DNA of 64,000 nucleotides from Arthrobacter terricola (GCF_004354015.1 NZ_SMRU01000011.1:62001-126000), one strand, 5' to 3'. Positions 8,748-16,430 are shown, counted from the stretch's first letter. Numbers and translations are program-made. Notes: generated by a model from the letters alone, not told the origin.

Positions 8748-9614
8748 ATGTGCCGAATGTTTGGATTGCATGCCGGTTCCGATTCGGTCCGGGCCACCTT
8801 CTGGCTGCTGGACGCTCCGGACAGCCTTGCCGACCAAAGCAAGCGGGAGCCGGACGGTGCGGGCATAGGCACGTTCGACACCGAGGGGAATCCGCACGTC
8901 GCGAAGCAGCCGTTGGCCGCTTGGGAGGACCACGCCTTTGCGCGTGAGGCCCGGGTCCTTAAGAGCGCGACGTTCCTTGCCCATGTCCGGTATGCGAGCA
9001 CTGGAGCGCATACCTTGGTTAATACGCACCCGTTTGAGCAAGACGGGCGGTTGTTTGCCCATAACGGCGCGTTCTCTGGCCTTGGCGTGCTGGACCGCCG
9101 CCTGGCAGAGTACGGCGTGAGCGATCTGGTGCTGGGCCAGACGGACAGTGAGCGGCTCTTCGCGTTGATTACGGCTGAAATCCGGCGTTCGGACGGTGAT
9201 GTAGGGAAGGGAGTCATCAAGGCGGTCAGGTGGGTAGCGGCCCACCTGCCTGTCTTGAGTTTGAATTTTATCTTGACGACGGCAACCGATCTTTGGGCCG
9301 TGAGATACCCGGATACCCACGAGTTGCACTTGCTGAAGCGCCCGCCGGCGAATCCCGACGGCGAGGATCCCTTGGATGCGCGGAGCCCGCGGATTCGCGC
9401 CCATAGCCGGGACCTTTCGCGGTCCGGTCACGTTCTGGTTGCCACCGAACCGATGGATGGGAATCCGGGGTGGCACGCGTTGGATCCCGGCGCGTTTGTC
9501 CACGTCGGCCCGGACTTGGAGGTGGAGGTCACTTATCCATTCCCGGAAGCTCCTGCCCGTCGCCTCATGTTGTCCGACTTGTCGCCGTCCGCTGCCGCTT
9601 CGCAGACTCCCTGA
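8748..9614 (+). CDS. Class II glutamine amidotransferase (YafJ-like)
   Basis: A 288-residue Ntn-type amidotransferase. The start MCRMFG leaves Cys2 as the N-terminal nucleophile after methionine removal. HVRYAST and HNGAFSG carry the usual glutamine-binding Arg and the oxyanion Asn-Gly. No synthase domain follows, so ammonia would be released or passed to a partner. It lies 26 bases after gadB with AAGGAGG before the ATG, so the two are probably co-transcribed. A glutaminase role feeding glutamate to GadB is conceivable but inferred only from position. EgtC-type peptidases are related; nothing else of ergothioneine synthesis is nearby. Confidence 0.88.
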   Translation: MCRMFGLHAGSDSVRATFWLLDAPDSLADQSKREPDGAGIGTFDTEGNPHVAKQPLAAWEDHAFAREARVLKSATFLAHVRYASTGAHTLVNTHPFEQDGRLFAHNGAFSGLGVLDRRLAEYGVSDLVLGQTDSERLFALITAEIRRSDGDVGKGVIKAVRWVAAHLPVLSLNFILTTATDLWAVRYPDTHELHLLKRPPANPDGEDPLDARSPRIRAHSRDLSRSGHVLVATEPMDGNPGWHALDPGAFVHVGPDLEVEVTYPFPEAPARRLMLSDLSPSAAASQTP

Positions 9615-9729
9615 GTGTGCTCCGTTCGTGACTGCGCTCCCTGACGGAGCATGAATCGCCGGGTGACTGCCGGAGTGTGGTCCGCGTGTTCTTCGCCGTC
9701 TCTTGCCTTGTCACGCATAGGATCGAACC

Positions 9730-9882
9730 ATGACCGCCGAAGTGGAATCCGAGCCGGCTTTCGTCCCGGTGGTGCAACTGGACGGGCAGCTGACCATCAA
9801 TGATGTCCTGCTTGAATTGGGACGCGAGCCCGTGGTGTACCCGTCAGCGAATGCAGACGCGGGCGATTACCGGATCTTCTGA
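9730..9882 (+). CDS. Small hypothetical protein, 50 residues
   Basis: An ATG at 9730 opens a 50-residue frame beginning MTAEVESEPAFVPV and ending in DYRIF. It is acidic, with no membrane segment or Cys. Codon use follows the high-GC pattern of its neighbours. It lies 115 bases after the amidotransferase. I do not recognise the family; a short conserved actinobacterial orphan is likely. Confidence 0.5.
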   Translation: MTAEVESEPAFVPVVQLDGQLTINDVLLELGREPVVYPSANADAGDYRIF

Positions 9883-9953
9883 AGTCCGAATCGGCAGTTC
9901 AGCTTTCACTCCTTTTTCAACCGTTATGGTCGCGGAATTTCATTCGACACTTG

Positions 9954-9967
9954 CTAAGCATACTTAG
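9954..9967. promoter_or_regulatory. Palindromic CTAAG-N4-CTTAG element upstream of the DUF6458 gene
   Basis: CTAAGCATACTTAG is a near-perfect palindrome. Its reverse complement, in context ACTAAGTATGCTTAG, resembles the elements at 11264-11280 and 12132-12151. It is 105 bases ahead of the DUF6458 start. It could be an operator or an AT-rich promoter core. Confidence 0.5.
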
Positions 9968-10071
9968 TAGTGCGAATAATGGGACCTGTAGTCGCCTAGC
10001 GACCCAAGGCGGCAACTCCGTATGGGGAACCGCCGGCAGAAATGTCCGGCATCGACCGAAGGAGCATGACC

Positions 10072-10329
10072 ATGTATATCGGTTCTTCGATTTTCCTGAT
10101 TGCCGTGGGTGCAATCCTGGCATTTGCGATCACGCCCGGCCTCATTCCCTATGTCGATCAAACAGTCGTCGGCTACATCCTGATGGGGGCAGGCGTGCTG
10201 GGAGTCATCCTGTCCTTGGTGTTCGCAGCACCCCGCAGGCAGCGCACGGTCAGCGAAAGCCGGCGATTCGCCGATCCCGCCAATGGCGACACAGTCACCC
10301 GGCATGAAATGCGCGAAGACGGCATCTAG
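10072..10329 (+). CDS. DUF6458 small membrane protein
   Basis: An 85-residue protein starting MYIGSSIFLIAVGAILAF, the usual opening of the DUF6458 family, with two predicted membrane helices (about 1-22 and 36-56) and a short charged tail. The ATG at 10072 is 7 bases after AAGGAG; an in-frame ATG at 10066 is too close to it. The function is unknown. Its neighbours are other small envelope or stress-type genes, and a palindromic element lies upstream. A strong bidirectional hairpin follows. Confidence 0.85.
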   Translation: MYIGSSIFLIAVGAILAFAITPGLIPYVDQTVVGYILMGAGVLGVILSLVFAAPRRQRTVSESRRFADPANGDTVTRHEMREDGI

Positions 10330-10346
10330 CGTTCCAGGCGCCTCCC

Positions 10347-10383
10347 GGGCCGTCCCGCCGAGCCGCACCCGGCGGGACGGCCC
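10347..10383. terminator. Bidirectional hairpin terminator
   Basis: GGGCCGTCCCGCC (10347-10359) pairs perfectly with 10371-10383 over 13 bases, loop 11. It lies between the convergent DUF6458 gene and the coiled-coil gene at 10417-10839 and probably ends both transcripts. Confidence 0.8.
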
Positions 10384-10416
10384 GACTTAGTTGACAGCCC
10401 GACGTCGTTATTGCCG

Positions 10417-10839
10417 CTAATCCCCGCGCCGGTCGTTACGCAAGCCCCGCCGGCCGCCGTCGTCCGGATCGTTGCGCTCATCCCGGTCACCGCGCTCGTC
10501 CGGAACGTTTCCCGCATCCGGATCGAGCGCCTCAGCCTGACGAAGCCGCTCTTTCGAAATCCTGTCAGCCTTTTCGGATGCTTCCTGCCGCTCGGCAGCC
10601 TCGTTGCGAAGGCGTTCGGCCTCACTTTCGGCACGCCGGGCATCGGCCTCGGCCCTGGCGGCCTGGGCGCTGTGTTCGTGAGCTCCTGCCGCGTCCGCGC
10701 GGGCGCGTTCCCGAAGGTCAGCGGCGCGTCGACGGTCGACGGCGGCTTTCGCGCGCCGTCCGAACAAAATTGCGACAACAACAATCACCGCAATGACCAC
10801 GATTGCGACGACGATCCAGATCCAGAGCTGCCCGTTCAT
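10417..10839 (-). CDS. Single-pass membrane protein with charged coiled coil
   Basis: A 140-residue protein. Residues 1-27 form one Val/Ile-rich membrane helix. From about 30 to 110 the chain is almost all Ala, Arg, Glu and Asp in heptad-like order, a long helix or coiled coil. The last 30 residues are Asp/Arg-rich and disordered-looking. AGGGAG lies 8 bases before the ATG. I do not recognise a named family. It resembles envelope tethering or stress-associated proteins only in architecture. Confidence 0.7.
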   Translation of the reverse strand: MNGQLWIWIVVAIVVIAVIVVVAILFGRRAKAAVDRRRAADLRERARADAAGAHEHSAQAARAEADARRAESEAERLRNEAAERQEASEKADRISKERLRQAEALDPDAGNVPDERGDRDERNDPDDGGRRGLRNDRRGD

Positions 10840-10882
10840 ATCAGTACTCCCTTGTATTTCATTCCCATCGCGCAGCTGTCCG

Positions 10883-11222
10883 CTACTCGACGATTGCCGA
10901 TGGCGTTCCGCCTTCGAAAGTCAGGGCGTCCTCATCGGGCGTAGCCAGCGTCAATACCGCTTCCTCGACAATGTCCTGCTCCTTAAGGTTGCGTTCCACG
11001 CGGCGAAGGGCCGCGGCCACTTCGTGCTCCCTCAGATCCCCATTGATGTCGCGCCTCGGCAACAATCGAGGCCGAGCCGGTCATCAAGGCCGCCACTGTC
11101 TTGGCGACGGCAACCAGCAGGTTTGCGATGAAAGCGACGATGACCGTCGCGAGTGACGTCAATGACAGACCGGCCTTCTTTGATTGCCCATACAACCCAC
11201 CGTATCCAGCGTCCGCGGTCAT
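10883..11222 (-). pseudogene. Cation diffusion facilitator transporter, internally deleted remnant
   Basis: Two pieces of one CDF gene lie on the minus strand in different frames. The amino piece (from ATG at 11222) reads MTADAGYGGLYGQSKKAGLS and runs through the first membrane helix to GSASIVAEA, where intact CDF proteins continue into the AHSWAD metal-site helix. At about 11050-11056 the frame jumps to a CDF C-terminal tail (RDINGDLREHEVAAALRRVE), ending at 10883. Most of the roughly 300-residue protein, including all metal-binding aspartates, is missing. A divalent cation exporter was therefore lost here by deletion. Some short product could still be made from the first frame, but not a transporter. 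Confidence 0.75.
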
Positions 11223-11263
11223 CGGTTCGAGCCGTCGACCGGAAGCCCTATGGCACAGAGAAC

Positions 11264-11280
11264 TTAATAAGTAAGCTTAT
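11264..11280. promoter_or_regulatory. AATAAGTAAGCTTAT element
   Basis: TTAATAAGTAAGCTTAT lies 38 bases ahead of the small membrane gene at 11318. It closely matches the elements at 12132-12151 and, inverted, 9954-9967. It is AT-rich against GC-rich surroundings, so it may double as a promoter core. Confidence 0.5.
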
Positions 11281-11317
11281 GATATCCGGAATCGATGAGA
11301 GGTTGGTCGATGGAAAG

Positions 11318-11521
11318 ATGCGTTTAGGATCGATTTTCGGGCTGATCATCGTCATTTGGCTCATAGTGGGAGCGGTCGCCGCCGGTCAGCGCGGCTACTA
11401 TCGCGCTATGCCGGCACAGTGTTCCCAGGTCGCAACGATCGCGCTCAACATCGTTGCGGGCCCGTTGAACTACATGGGGTTGAATCCCGTAACGGGCTGT
11501 GAGCTGCCCAAGCCGTCATGA
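11318..11521 (+). CDS. Small membrane protein, 67 residues
   Basis: MRLGSIFGLIIVIWLIVGAV starts a protein with one N-terminal membrane helix. A short extracytoplasmic-looking part follows with Cys residues (AQCS and TGC) and the phrase AGPLNYMGLNP. I know similar small proteins in Arthrobacter as uncharacterised. The ATG at 11318 has GGAAAG directly before it, so a TTG at 11303 is an alternative start. The stop overlaps the next gene's ATG (ATGA at 11518), indicating translational coupling. Confidence 0.65.
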   Translation: MRLGSIFGLIIVIWLIVGAVAAGQRGYYRAMPAQCSQVATIALNIVAGPLNYMGLNPVTGCELPKPS

Positions 11522-12090
11522 GCCGGCAGGAGAATGAATGGCCGCTTGAACCGGCCGAATTCAAGGACACCAGGAGCGAGACAAAAGACGAGCGGATGGA
11601 CCGCAACTGGAACGAATTGCTCCAGGAGATGCGCGTACTGCAAACCGGCACGCAGATCATCGGCGGCTTCCTGCTAACCCTGCCTTTCCAGCAGCGGTTC
11701 GGCGTCCTCACTGAAGTTGAAAAATGGTGGTTTCTTGCGCTCGTAGTGCTCGCCGCCCTCACAACGGGGCTCATGCTGGTTCCTGTCAGCCTCCATCGGC
11801 GCCTGTTCCGGCATCACGTGAAGGACAAGCTGGTGGCTGCCGGCAACAGGATCGTGAAAATCGTGGTCGGCTGCGTGGCATTGCTCATCGCGGGCTGCGC
11901 AGGCCTGATTTTCAGCGTGGCGCTGGGGCAGGATGCCGGCTTGGCAGTGGGTGTGGGGGTCGTCGTCGTTCTTGCCGTCCTGGTTTTGCTGTACCCGGTA
12001 CTGTCCTGGTCCCCGGGCAAGATCCGGGTTTCCGAGGATCCTGAACAAATCGAACCCTCGGATCGCGGCTCGGATCGCGGGGAACCTTGA
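11518..12090 (+). CDS. DUF6328 family membrane protein
   Basis: 190 residues with the DUF6328 pattern RNWNELLQEMRVLQTGTQII followed by GFLLTLPFQQRF. About four membrane helices follow, between residues 45 and 165, with an acidic C-terminal tail. It is coupled to the preceding small membrane gene by an ATGA overlap. The function is unknown; these genes are often near other small membrane proteins in actinobacteria. An internal ATG at 11596 would remove a poorly conserved leader. Confidence 0.8.
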   Translation: MSRQENEWPLEPAEFKDTRSETKDERMDRNWNELLQEMRVLQTGTQIIGGFLLTLPFQQRFGVLTEVEKWWFLALVVLAALTTGLMLVPVSLHRRLFRHHVKDKLVAAGNRIVKIVVGCVALLIAGCAGLIFSVALGQDAGLAVGVGVVVVLAVLVLLYPVLSWSPGKIRVSEDPEQIEPSDRGSDRGEP

Positions 12091-12131
12091 TTCCAGACCC
12101 CGGTCCTGCCTAGCCTAGGGGTTCGGCGAAG

Positions 12132-12151
12132 TTACTAAGTAAGCTGATGAT
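12132..12151. promoter_or_regulatory. ACTAAGTAAGCTGATGAT element upstream of the SRPBCC gene
   Basis: TTACTAAGTAAGCTGATGAT is the third member of the motif family seen at 9954-9967 and 11264-11280. It is 140 bases before the preferred SRPBCC start and 11 bases before an alternative in-frame ATG at 12163. Confidence 0.5.
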
Positions 12152-12291
12152 TCTTTGGATCCATGAATTCCCAAGCCAGCATGATCAACCACCACGGAAA
12201 GGTCACCATGGACATGGACACGAACCACACGGAGGAGCAACAGGCGGGCGGCTACGGAACGCCAAGCGAATTGACGCAAGGAGCAAAGCGA

Positions 12292-13029
12292 ATGAGCACC
12301 GTCAACCAAACAATCGATGTGGAAGTTCCCGTGTCCGTTGCTTACAACCAATGGACCCAGTTCGAGTCGTTCCCGGAATTTATGAAGGGGGTGGAAACCG
12401 TTGCGCAGATCGACGAGACCGCTTTGCACTTCTCCACCAACGTCGGAGGCGTCAAGCGGGACTACAACGCCCAAATCCTCGATCAGGTGCCCGACTCCTT
12501 GGTGAGCTGGGCCAGCATCGACGGCCCACGGAACGCCGGCTCCGTGCGTTTCGAGCCCTTGAGCGCCGATCGCACCCGCGTCAGCGTGGAAATCGAATGG
12601 GAACCGGAAACGTTCGCCGAAAAGGCCGGCTCTTTGGTGGGCGTTGACGACCTCCGGGTGGCGGCCGACCTCGACAAGTTCAAGGATTTCATCGAAAAGC
12701 GCGGCGGCGAGACCGGTGCGTGGCGCGGCACGGTAGCTGACGGCGATGTTGAGGACAGCGGACTCGCAGCGGGCCTTGCGGGCACTTCAACATTGCCCAC
12801 CATCGACCCGGACCTCAGGGCTTCTGCCGACACAGATCCGGCGGAGCCGACCACCAGGGCACAAGAGGGGACAGTGGCGGATCGCGCGCTGGCAAACGAG
12901 GACTTGCGACGCGGGCAGTACACCGAAGGCGACTACGGCGCCGAGCGGGTGGGCGACATACCGGTCGAAGACCTCGAAGGCGACTACACCCTCGAAGAAG
13001 ACCGCAATGACGGGAGGCCGAAAGAATGA
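12292..13029 (+). CDS. SRPBCC-fold protein with C-terminal EGDYG tail
   Basis: Residues 1-145 form a polyketide cyclase/START-like SRPBCC domain (MSTVNQTIDVEVPVSVAYNQ and a central EFMKGVE), a fold that binds hydrophobic ligands. Residues 145-245 are acidic and disordered-looking and include GQYTEGDYG (208-216), a motif repeated four times in the protein at 29790-30230. The ATG at 12292 has AAGGAG upstream; an in-frame ATG at 12163 would add 43 residues without family similarity. The stop overlaps the next ATG (ATGA). The ligand is unknown. Stress-related expression is suggested by context only. Confidence 0.8.
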   Translation: MSTVNQTIDVEVPVSVAYNQWTQFESFPEFMKGVETVAQIDETALHFSTNVGGVKRDYNAQILDQVPDSLVSWASIDGPRNAGSVRFEPLSADRTRVSVEIEWEPETFAEKAGSLVGVDDLRVAADLDKFKDFIEKRGGETGAWRGTVADGDVEDSGLAAGLAGTSTLPTIDPDLRASADTDPAEPTTRAQEGTVADRALANEDLRRGQYTEGDYGAERVGDIPVEDLEGDYTLEEDRNDGRPKE

Positions 13030-13310
13030 GCAAGTTCCCTCCGGACCCGTCACGGGACCCGGACCCCACGCGGGAACCTGGACCGTCGCCGACCCCGGAG
13101 CCCGTGCCGCTGCCGGAACCGGGTCCGGCTCCTGTCCCTCCCCCGGGACGGGAGCCGCAGCCCGGTCCGCAGCCAGGCAGGCCGGATCCGGTGCCGTTCC
13201 CGGAGCCCGGTCCATCTCCGGTCCCGGAGCCGGACCCGGATCTTCCTTTCCCGCCTACGCCATTCCCGCCCACACGGCCGCCGGGAGAACCACCCGTGAC
13301 TCTGAATTAG
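13026..13310 (+). CDS. Proline-rich small protein
   Basis: A 94-residue frame coupled to the SRPBCC gene by ATGA. More than a third of the residues are Pro, mostly as PxP and EPGP units with Asp, Glu and Arg between them, so the chain must be extended and disordered. It has no signal peptide or membrane helix. Low-complexity high-GC frames can arise by chance, but the coupling to the gene before it supports a real gene. The function is unknown. Confidence 0.5.
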   Translation: MSKFPPDPSRDPDPTREPGPSPTPEPVPLPEPGPAPVPPPGREPQPGPQPGRPDPVPFPEPGPSPVPEPDPDLPFPPTPFPPTRPPGEPPVTLN

Positions 13311-13361
13311 AAACGCGGACAGATAGCCAGCCAACAACAACTTAAGGAAGCGGGGTTGGAC

Positions 13362-13628
13362 ATGGGATTCATAGGATTTCTGATTCTTGGCCTGATTGCC
13401 GGCGCCATCGCAAAAGCCCTGATCCCCGGACGCCAAGGCGGAGGCATACTGATTACTATGCTGCTTGGCGTCATCGGCGCCATATTGGGCGGCTGGATCG
13501 GAGGCCTGATTTTCGGCGGCGGGTTGCAGGACTTCTTCTCCATACGAACCTGGATTCTCGCCATCGTTGGCTCCGTGATCGTCCTCTTGATTTACGGGGC
13601 GCTCGTGGGCAATAGAAGAAGGGTTTAG
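13362..13628 (+). CDS. GlsB/YeaQ/YmgE family stress-response membrane protein
   Basis: A small all-membrane protein of about 88 residues with the transglycosylase-associated (Transgly_assoc) pattern: MGFIGFLILGLIAGAIAKAL, a second glycine-rich helix (GVIGAILGGWIGG) and a third helix near the end. Family members are induced by general or envelope stress. The ATG at 13362 gives the usual family start, but a TTG at 13356 is better spaced (5 bases) from AAGGAAG. It closes the run of small envelope genes, and a hairpin follows directly. Confidence 0.88.
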   Translation: MGFIGFLILGLIAGAIAKALIPGRQGGGILITMLLGVIGAILGGWIGGLIFGGGLQDFFSIRTWILAIVGSVIVLLIYGALVGNRRRV

Positions 13629-13649
13629 CCTGTCCCCGGCCGGGACAGG
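13629..13649 (+). terminator. Hairpin after the GlsB gene
   Basis: CCTGTCCC (13629-13636) and GGGACAGG (13642-13649) are perfect 8-base arms around a five-base loop, starting right after the stop codon of the GlsB gene. Confidence 0.65.
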
Positions 13650-13681
13650 GACCCGCCTGACGTCAAGAAAGGCAGATCGAC

Positions 13682-15574
13682 ATGACTCAAGACGCCACCG
13701 TTCAACCTGGGCCTTTGGCCAGCACGGCTTCCGAAGGGCTCAAGGCTTTGGCCACGCAGCTCCGCGTCGACTCGATCAGATGCAGCACCAAAGCGGGGTC
13801 GGGGCATCCGACGTCGTCCTTGTCGGCGGCAGACGTCATGGCGGTCCTCCTCACCCGTCATCTGCACTACGACTGGGACAACCCCTCCCTGGCGAACAAT
13901 GACCACCTCATTTTTTCGAAAGGGCACGCTTCTCCCTTGCTGTATTCGATGTACCGGGCCGTGGGTGTGGTCGATGAAGATGAACTCATCGACACCTACC
14001 GGACGTTCGGAGCGAGACTGCAGGGCCACCCAACGCCAACCCTTCCTTGGGTTGACGTAGCGACCGGCTCACTGGGGCAGGGGCTGCCGGTCGCCGTCGG
14101 GGTGGCCCTCGCGGGCCGCTCGCTCGATAAGCTCCCGTTCCACACCTGGGTCCTGTGCGGTGATAGCGAGCTGGCCGAGGGCTCCATATGGGAGGCCATC
14201 GACAAAGCCGCATATTACAAGCTCGGCAATCTGACCGCGGTTGTGGACGTCAACCGCCTCGGACAGGACGGTCCCACCGAACTTCAATGGGACATGGAGG
14301 CTTATGCCAAGCGGGTCGAGGCGTTCGGAGCCCGGGCGATCGTCATCGACGGCCACGACTTCGGCCAAATAGACGACGCCCTCAGCAAGGCGCGAAGCGA
14401 TGGGGACACGCCGACAGTCATCTTGGCCAAGACAATCAAGGGGAAAGGGGTCCCCGAGGTCGAAGACCGCAATGGCTGGCACGGCAAGGCGCTCCCGGCC
14501 GACATGGCAGAAAAAGCCATCGCTGCGCTGGGCGGGCCCACGAACCTACGCGTCAGCTGCCCCAAGCCGGTAAGCGGCGAGGCCGCGATTGCGCAAGGCA
14601 CCCATCCGGACGTGAGCCTCCCGCACTGGGAAGTCGGCGACAAGGTCGCCACAAGGGCGGCGTTCGGGGCAGCGGTGTCGGCGCTCTCCGCGCGGCCCGA
14701 CGTCGTAGTCCTGGACGGCGAGGTGGGAAACTCCACGCACGCCGGCGATTTCAAGGACGCCGCCCCCGAACGCTATTTCGAAGTTTTCATTGCCGAGCAA
14801 CAACTCGTGGCAACCGCTGTGGGGCTTTCCGTCCGCGGATACATCGCCTTCGCTGCGAGTTTTGCGGCCTTCCTCATCTCCAGGCCTTTCGACTTCATCC
14901 GGATGGCGGGGGTCTCCGAGGCAACCATTCGGTTAGTCGGCAGCCACGCCGGTGTCGAAATCGGCCAGGACGGGCCATCGCAGATGGCTTTGGAGGACAT
15001 CGCCGCGATGCGGGCAGTGCACGGCTCCACCGTGCTGTACCCCGCCGACGCACCTTCTGCCGCACGCCTCGTGAATGCCATGGCCGACACGAAGGGAATC
15101 TCCTACCTCCGCGCAACACGAGGTGCATACCCGGTCATTTACGGACCCGAGGAAGACTTCACGGTAGGCGGGTCTAAGGTCCATGGTGCAAGCCCGGACG
15201 ACCAAGTGACACTCATCGGCGCCGGAGTCACGCTCCATGAGTGCCTTTCAGCCGCCGATGAACTGGCCGCTTCCGGAATAAAGGCCCGCGTGATCGACCT
15301 CTACTCCGTCAAGCCGGTCGACGTCGAAACCGTCCGCAAAGCCTGCCGCGACACCGGAGGCCGGCTGGTCATTGCCGAAGACCACTACCCGCAGGGCGGC
15401 ATCGGGTCTGCAGTCCTCGAGGCCCTCGCCGGTCCGGATACTCCAGAACTCCACGTTGCCCTGCTTTCGGTCACGGGCCTGCCTGGCTCCGGTAAGCCGG
15501 CGGAGTTGCTCGACGCGGCAGGAGTTTCGGCGCGCCACATCGTCGCGGCCGCCCGCGGCCTGGTCGGCGCCTGA
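13682..15574 (+). CDS. tkt: Transketolase, short animal-type
   Basis: ThDP enzyme moving two-carbon units between sugar phosphates. The 630 residues match the short eukaryote-like class (about 620) rather than the 670-700-residue bacterial type. The N domain has SGHPTSSLSAAD and the ThDP motif beginning GDSELAEGS, where the usual GDG is GDS, ending in DVN about 30 residues on. The Pyr domain has the catalytic Glu in VFIAEQQ, and the C-terminal domain ends near residue 625. AAAGG lies upstream of the ATG. No pentose-phosphate partner gene is adjacent, so it is probably a second, accessory transketolase. Confidence 0.9.
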   Translation: MTQDATVQPGPLASTASEGLKALATQLRVDSIRCSTKAGSGHPTSSLSAADVMAVLLTRHLHYDWDNPSLANNDHLIFSKGHASPLLYSMYRAVGVVDEDELIDTYRTFGARLQGHPTPTLPWVDVATGSLGQGLPVAVGVALAGRSLDKLPFHTWVLCGDSELAEGSIWEAIDKAAYYKLGNLTAVVDVNRLGQDGPTELQWDMEAYAKRVEAFGARAIVIDGHDFGQIDDALSKARSDGDTPTVILAKTIKGKGVPEVEDRNGWHGKALPADMAEKAIAALGGPTNLRVSCPKPVSGEAAIAQGTHPDVSLPHWEVGDKVATRAAFGAAVSALSARPDVVVLDGEVGNSTHAGDFKDAAPERYFEVFIAEQQLVATAVGLSVRGYIAFAASFAAFLISRPFDFIRMAGVSEATIRLVGSHAGVEIGQDGPSQMALEDIAAMRAVHGSTVLYPADAPSAARLVNAMADTKGISYLRATRGAYPVIYGPEEDFTVGGSKVHGASPDDQVTLIGAGVTLHECLSAADELAASGIKARVIDLYSVKPVDVETVRKACRDTGGRLVIAEDHYPQGGIGSAVLEALAGPDTPELHVALLSVTGLPGSGKPAELLDAAGVSARHIVAAARGLVGA

Positions 15575-15778
15575 CGGCTTGCTCATCGGATTATCCGCCA
15601 CCCGGCTGTTGGGGTGGTTGGTTAGGTTTTACACGGCCTTTACCCGCCTGGACATCAGGGCGTTACATCCGGCGCGCACACTGGATTCCACAACAGTTGC
15701 CAAGGTGCGCAGCGATGCGGCCAGCCTGCTTCCCGGCGCAGCAGCCGGAATGCGGGCACCTGAACCCGGAGGTTGATC

Positions 15779-16132
15779 ATGGCTGGAACATTCGAAGTAT
15801 TCGTAGACGCGGACTCCCTCTTCAGGTTCCGGCTCATTTCTCCGAACGGGGCGGTCATCGCCGTCTCGGCGGCCTTCCCGGACAAACCGGGAGTCGCGGC
15901 CGGGATCAGGGACGCGCGCGAGTGCGCCGGAACAGGCTTGGTGACCGACCTTTGTCCGCAGCCGGCAGTAGCCAGGCCCACGGCGCCGCGTAGCGTTGCA
16001 CCCGCCGTCGTTTCAGAGGCTTGCGATACACGGCTCAAGCTTGATGGACGCGCCGTTGATGAACACGGGCACCCGCGCCCGAAGAAGCCTCGGCGTGCCG
16101 CAGCAATAGCGAGATGGACAGGCGCCGCGTAG
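15779..16132 (+). CDS. DUF1508 (YegP-like) small protein, copy 2
   Basis: A 117-residue protein starting MAGTFEVFVDADSLFRFRL with one DUF1508 unit (to about residue 60, ending ECAGTGLVTDLCP). A long Pro/Arg/Lys-rich tail unlike copy 1 follows. GGAGG stands 6 bases before the ATG. It resembles copy 3 (54926-55291) more than copy 1, sharing LFRFRL/SFRFRL and LVTDLCP/LITDLCP. The function is unknown; stress or nucleic-acid association is only a guess from the basic tail. Confidence 0.8.
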   Translation: MAGTFEVFVDADSLFRFRLISPNGAVIAVSAAFPDKPGVAAGIRDARECAGTGLVTDLCPQPAVARPTAPRSVAPAVVSEACDTRLKLDGRAVDEHGHPRPKKPRRAAAIARWTGAA

Positions 16133-16363
16133 CGGCAAAACCCCCGAGCCTGTCCTATCCCGACGAGACCTGCCCAGGCATTGAAGACCGACGGCGCACT
16201 GGGGGACTCACCTGGGTCTCAGCAGGCGAGATGCGCCGCCGGCCGACTCGAACCACTTGTAATTCTCCCACTCTTCGGGAGTCAATCACAGCACGCGCCC
16301 GGTAGGGCGCGGTACCAATTCTGTCTCTCCATGCAGCCCCTCCGTGCACCTTCATGAAAACCG

Positions 16364-16393
16364 TTGACAAACTTGTACAAGTCTTTCCATACT
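16364..16393 (+). promoter_or_regulatory. Promoter of the sugar-acid operon
   Basis: TTGACA (16364-16369) and CATACT (16388-16393), 18 bases apart, form a good housekeeping-type promoter 38 bases ahead of the LacI gene. The operator at 16371-16382 lies in the spacer, so a bound repressor would block RNA polymerase. Confidence 0.7.
16371..16382. promoter_or_regulatory. LacI-type operator ACTTGTACAAGT
   Basis: A perfect 12-base palindrome lying inside the promoter spacer. A second partial copy, ACTTGTAC, overlaps the -10 region at 16391-16398. The position argues for autorepression and control of the whole operon by the LacI protein encoded immediately downstream. Confidence 0.7.
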
Positions 16394-16430
16394 TGTACTG
16401 CAAGGTTTCAACGAAGCAACTGGAGGACAG

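Noticed and set aside
16230-16260. tRNA T-arm-like string (GGTTCGAGTC on the minus strand)
   Set aside because: No acceptor, D or anticodon stems can be built around it, so it is not a tRNA.
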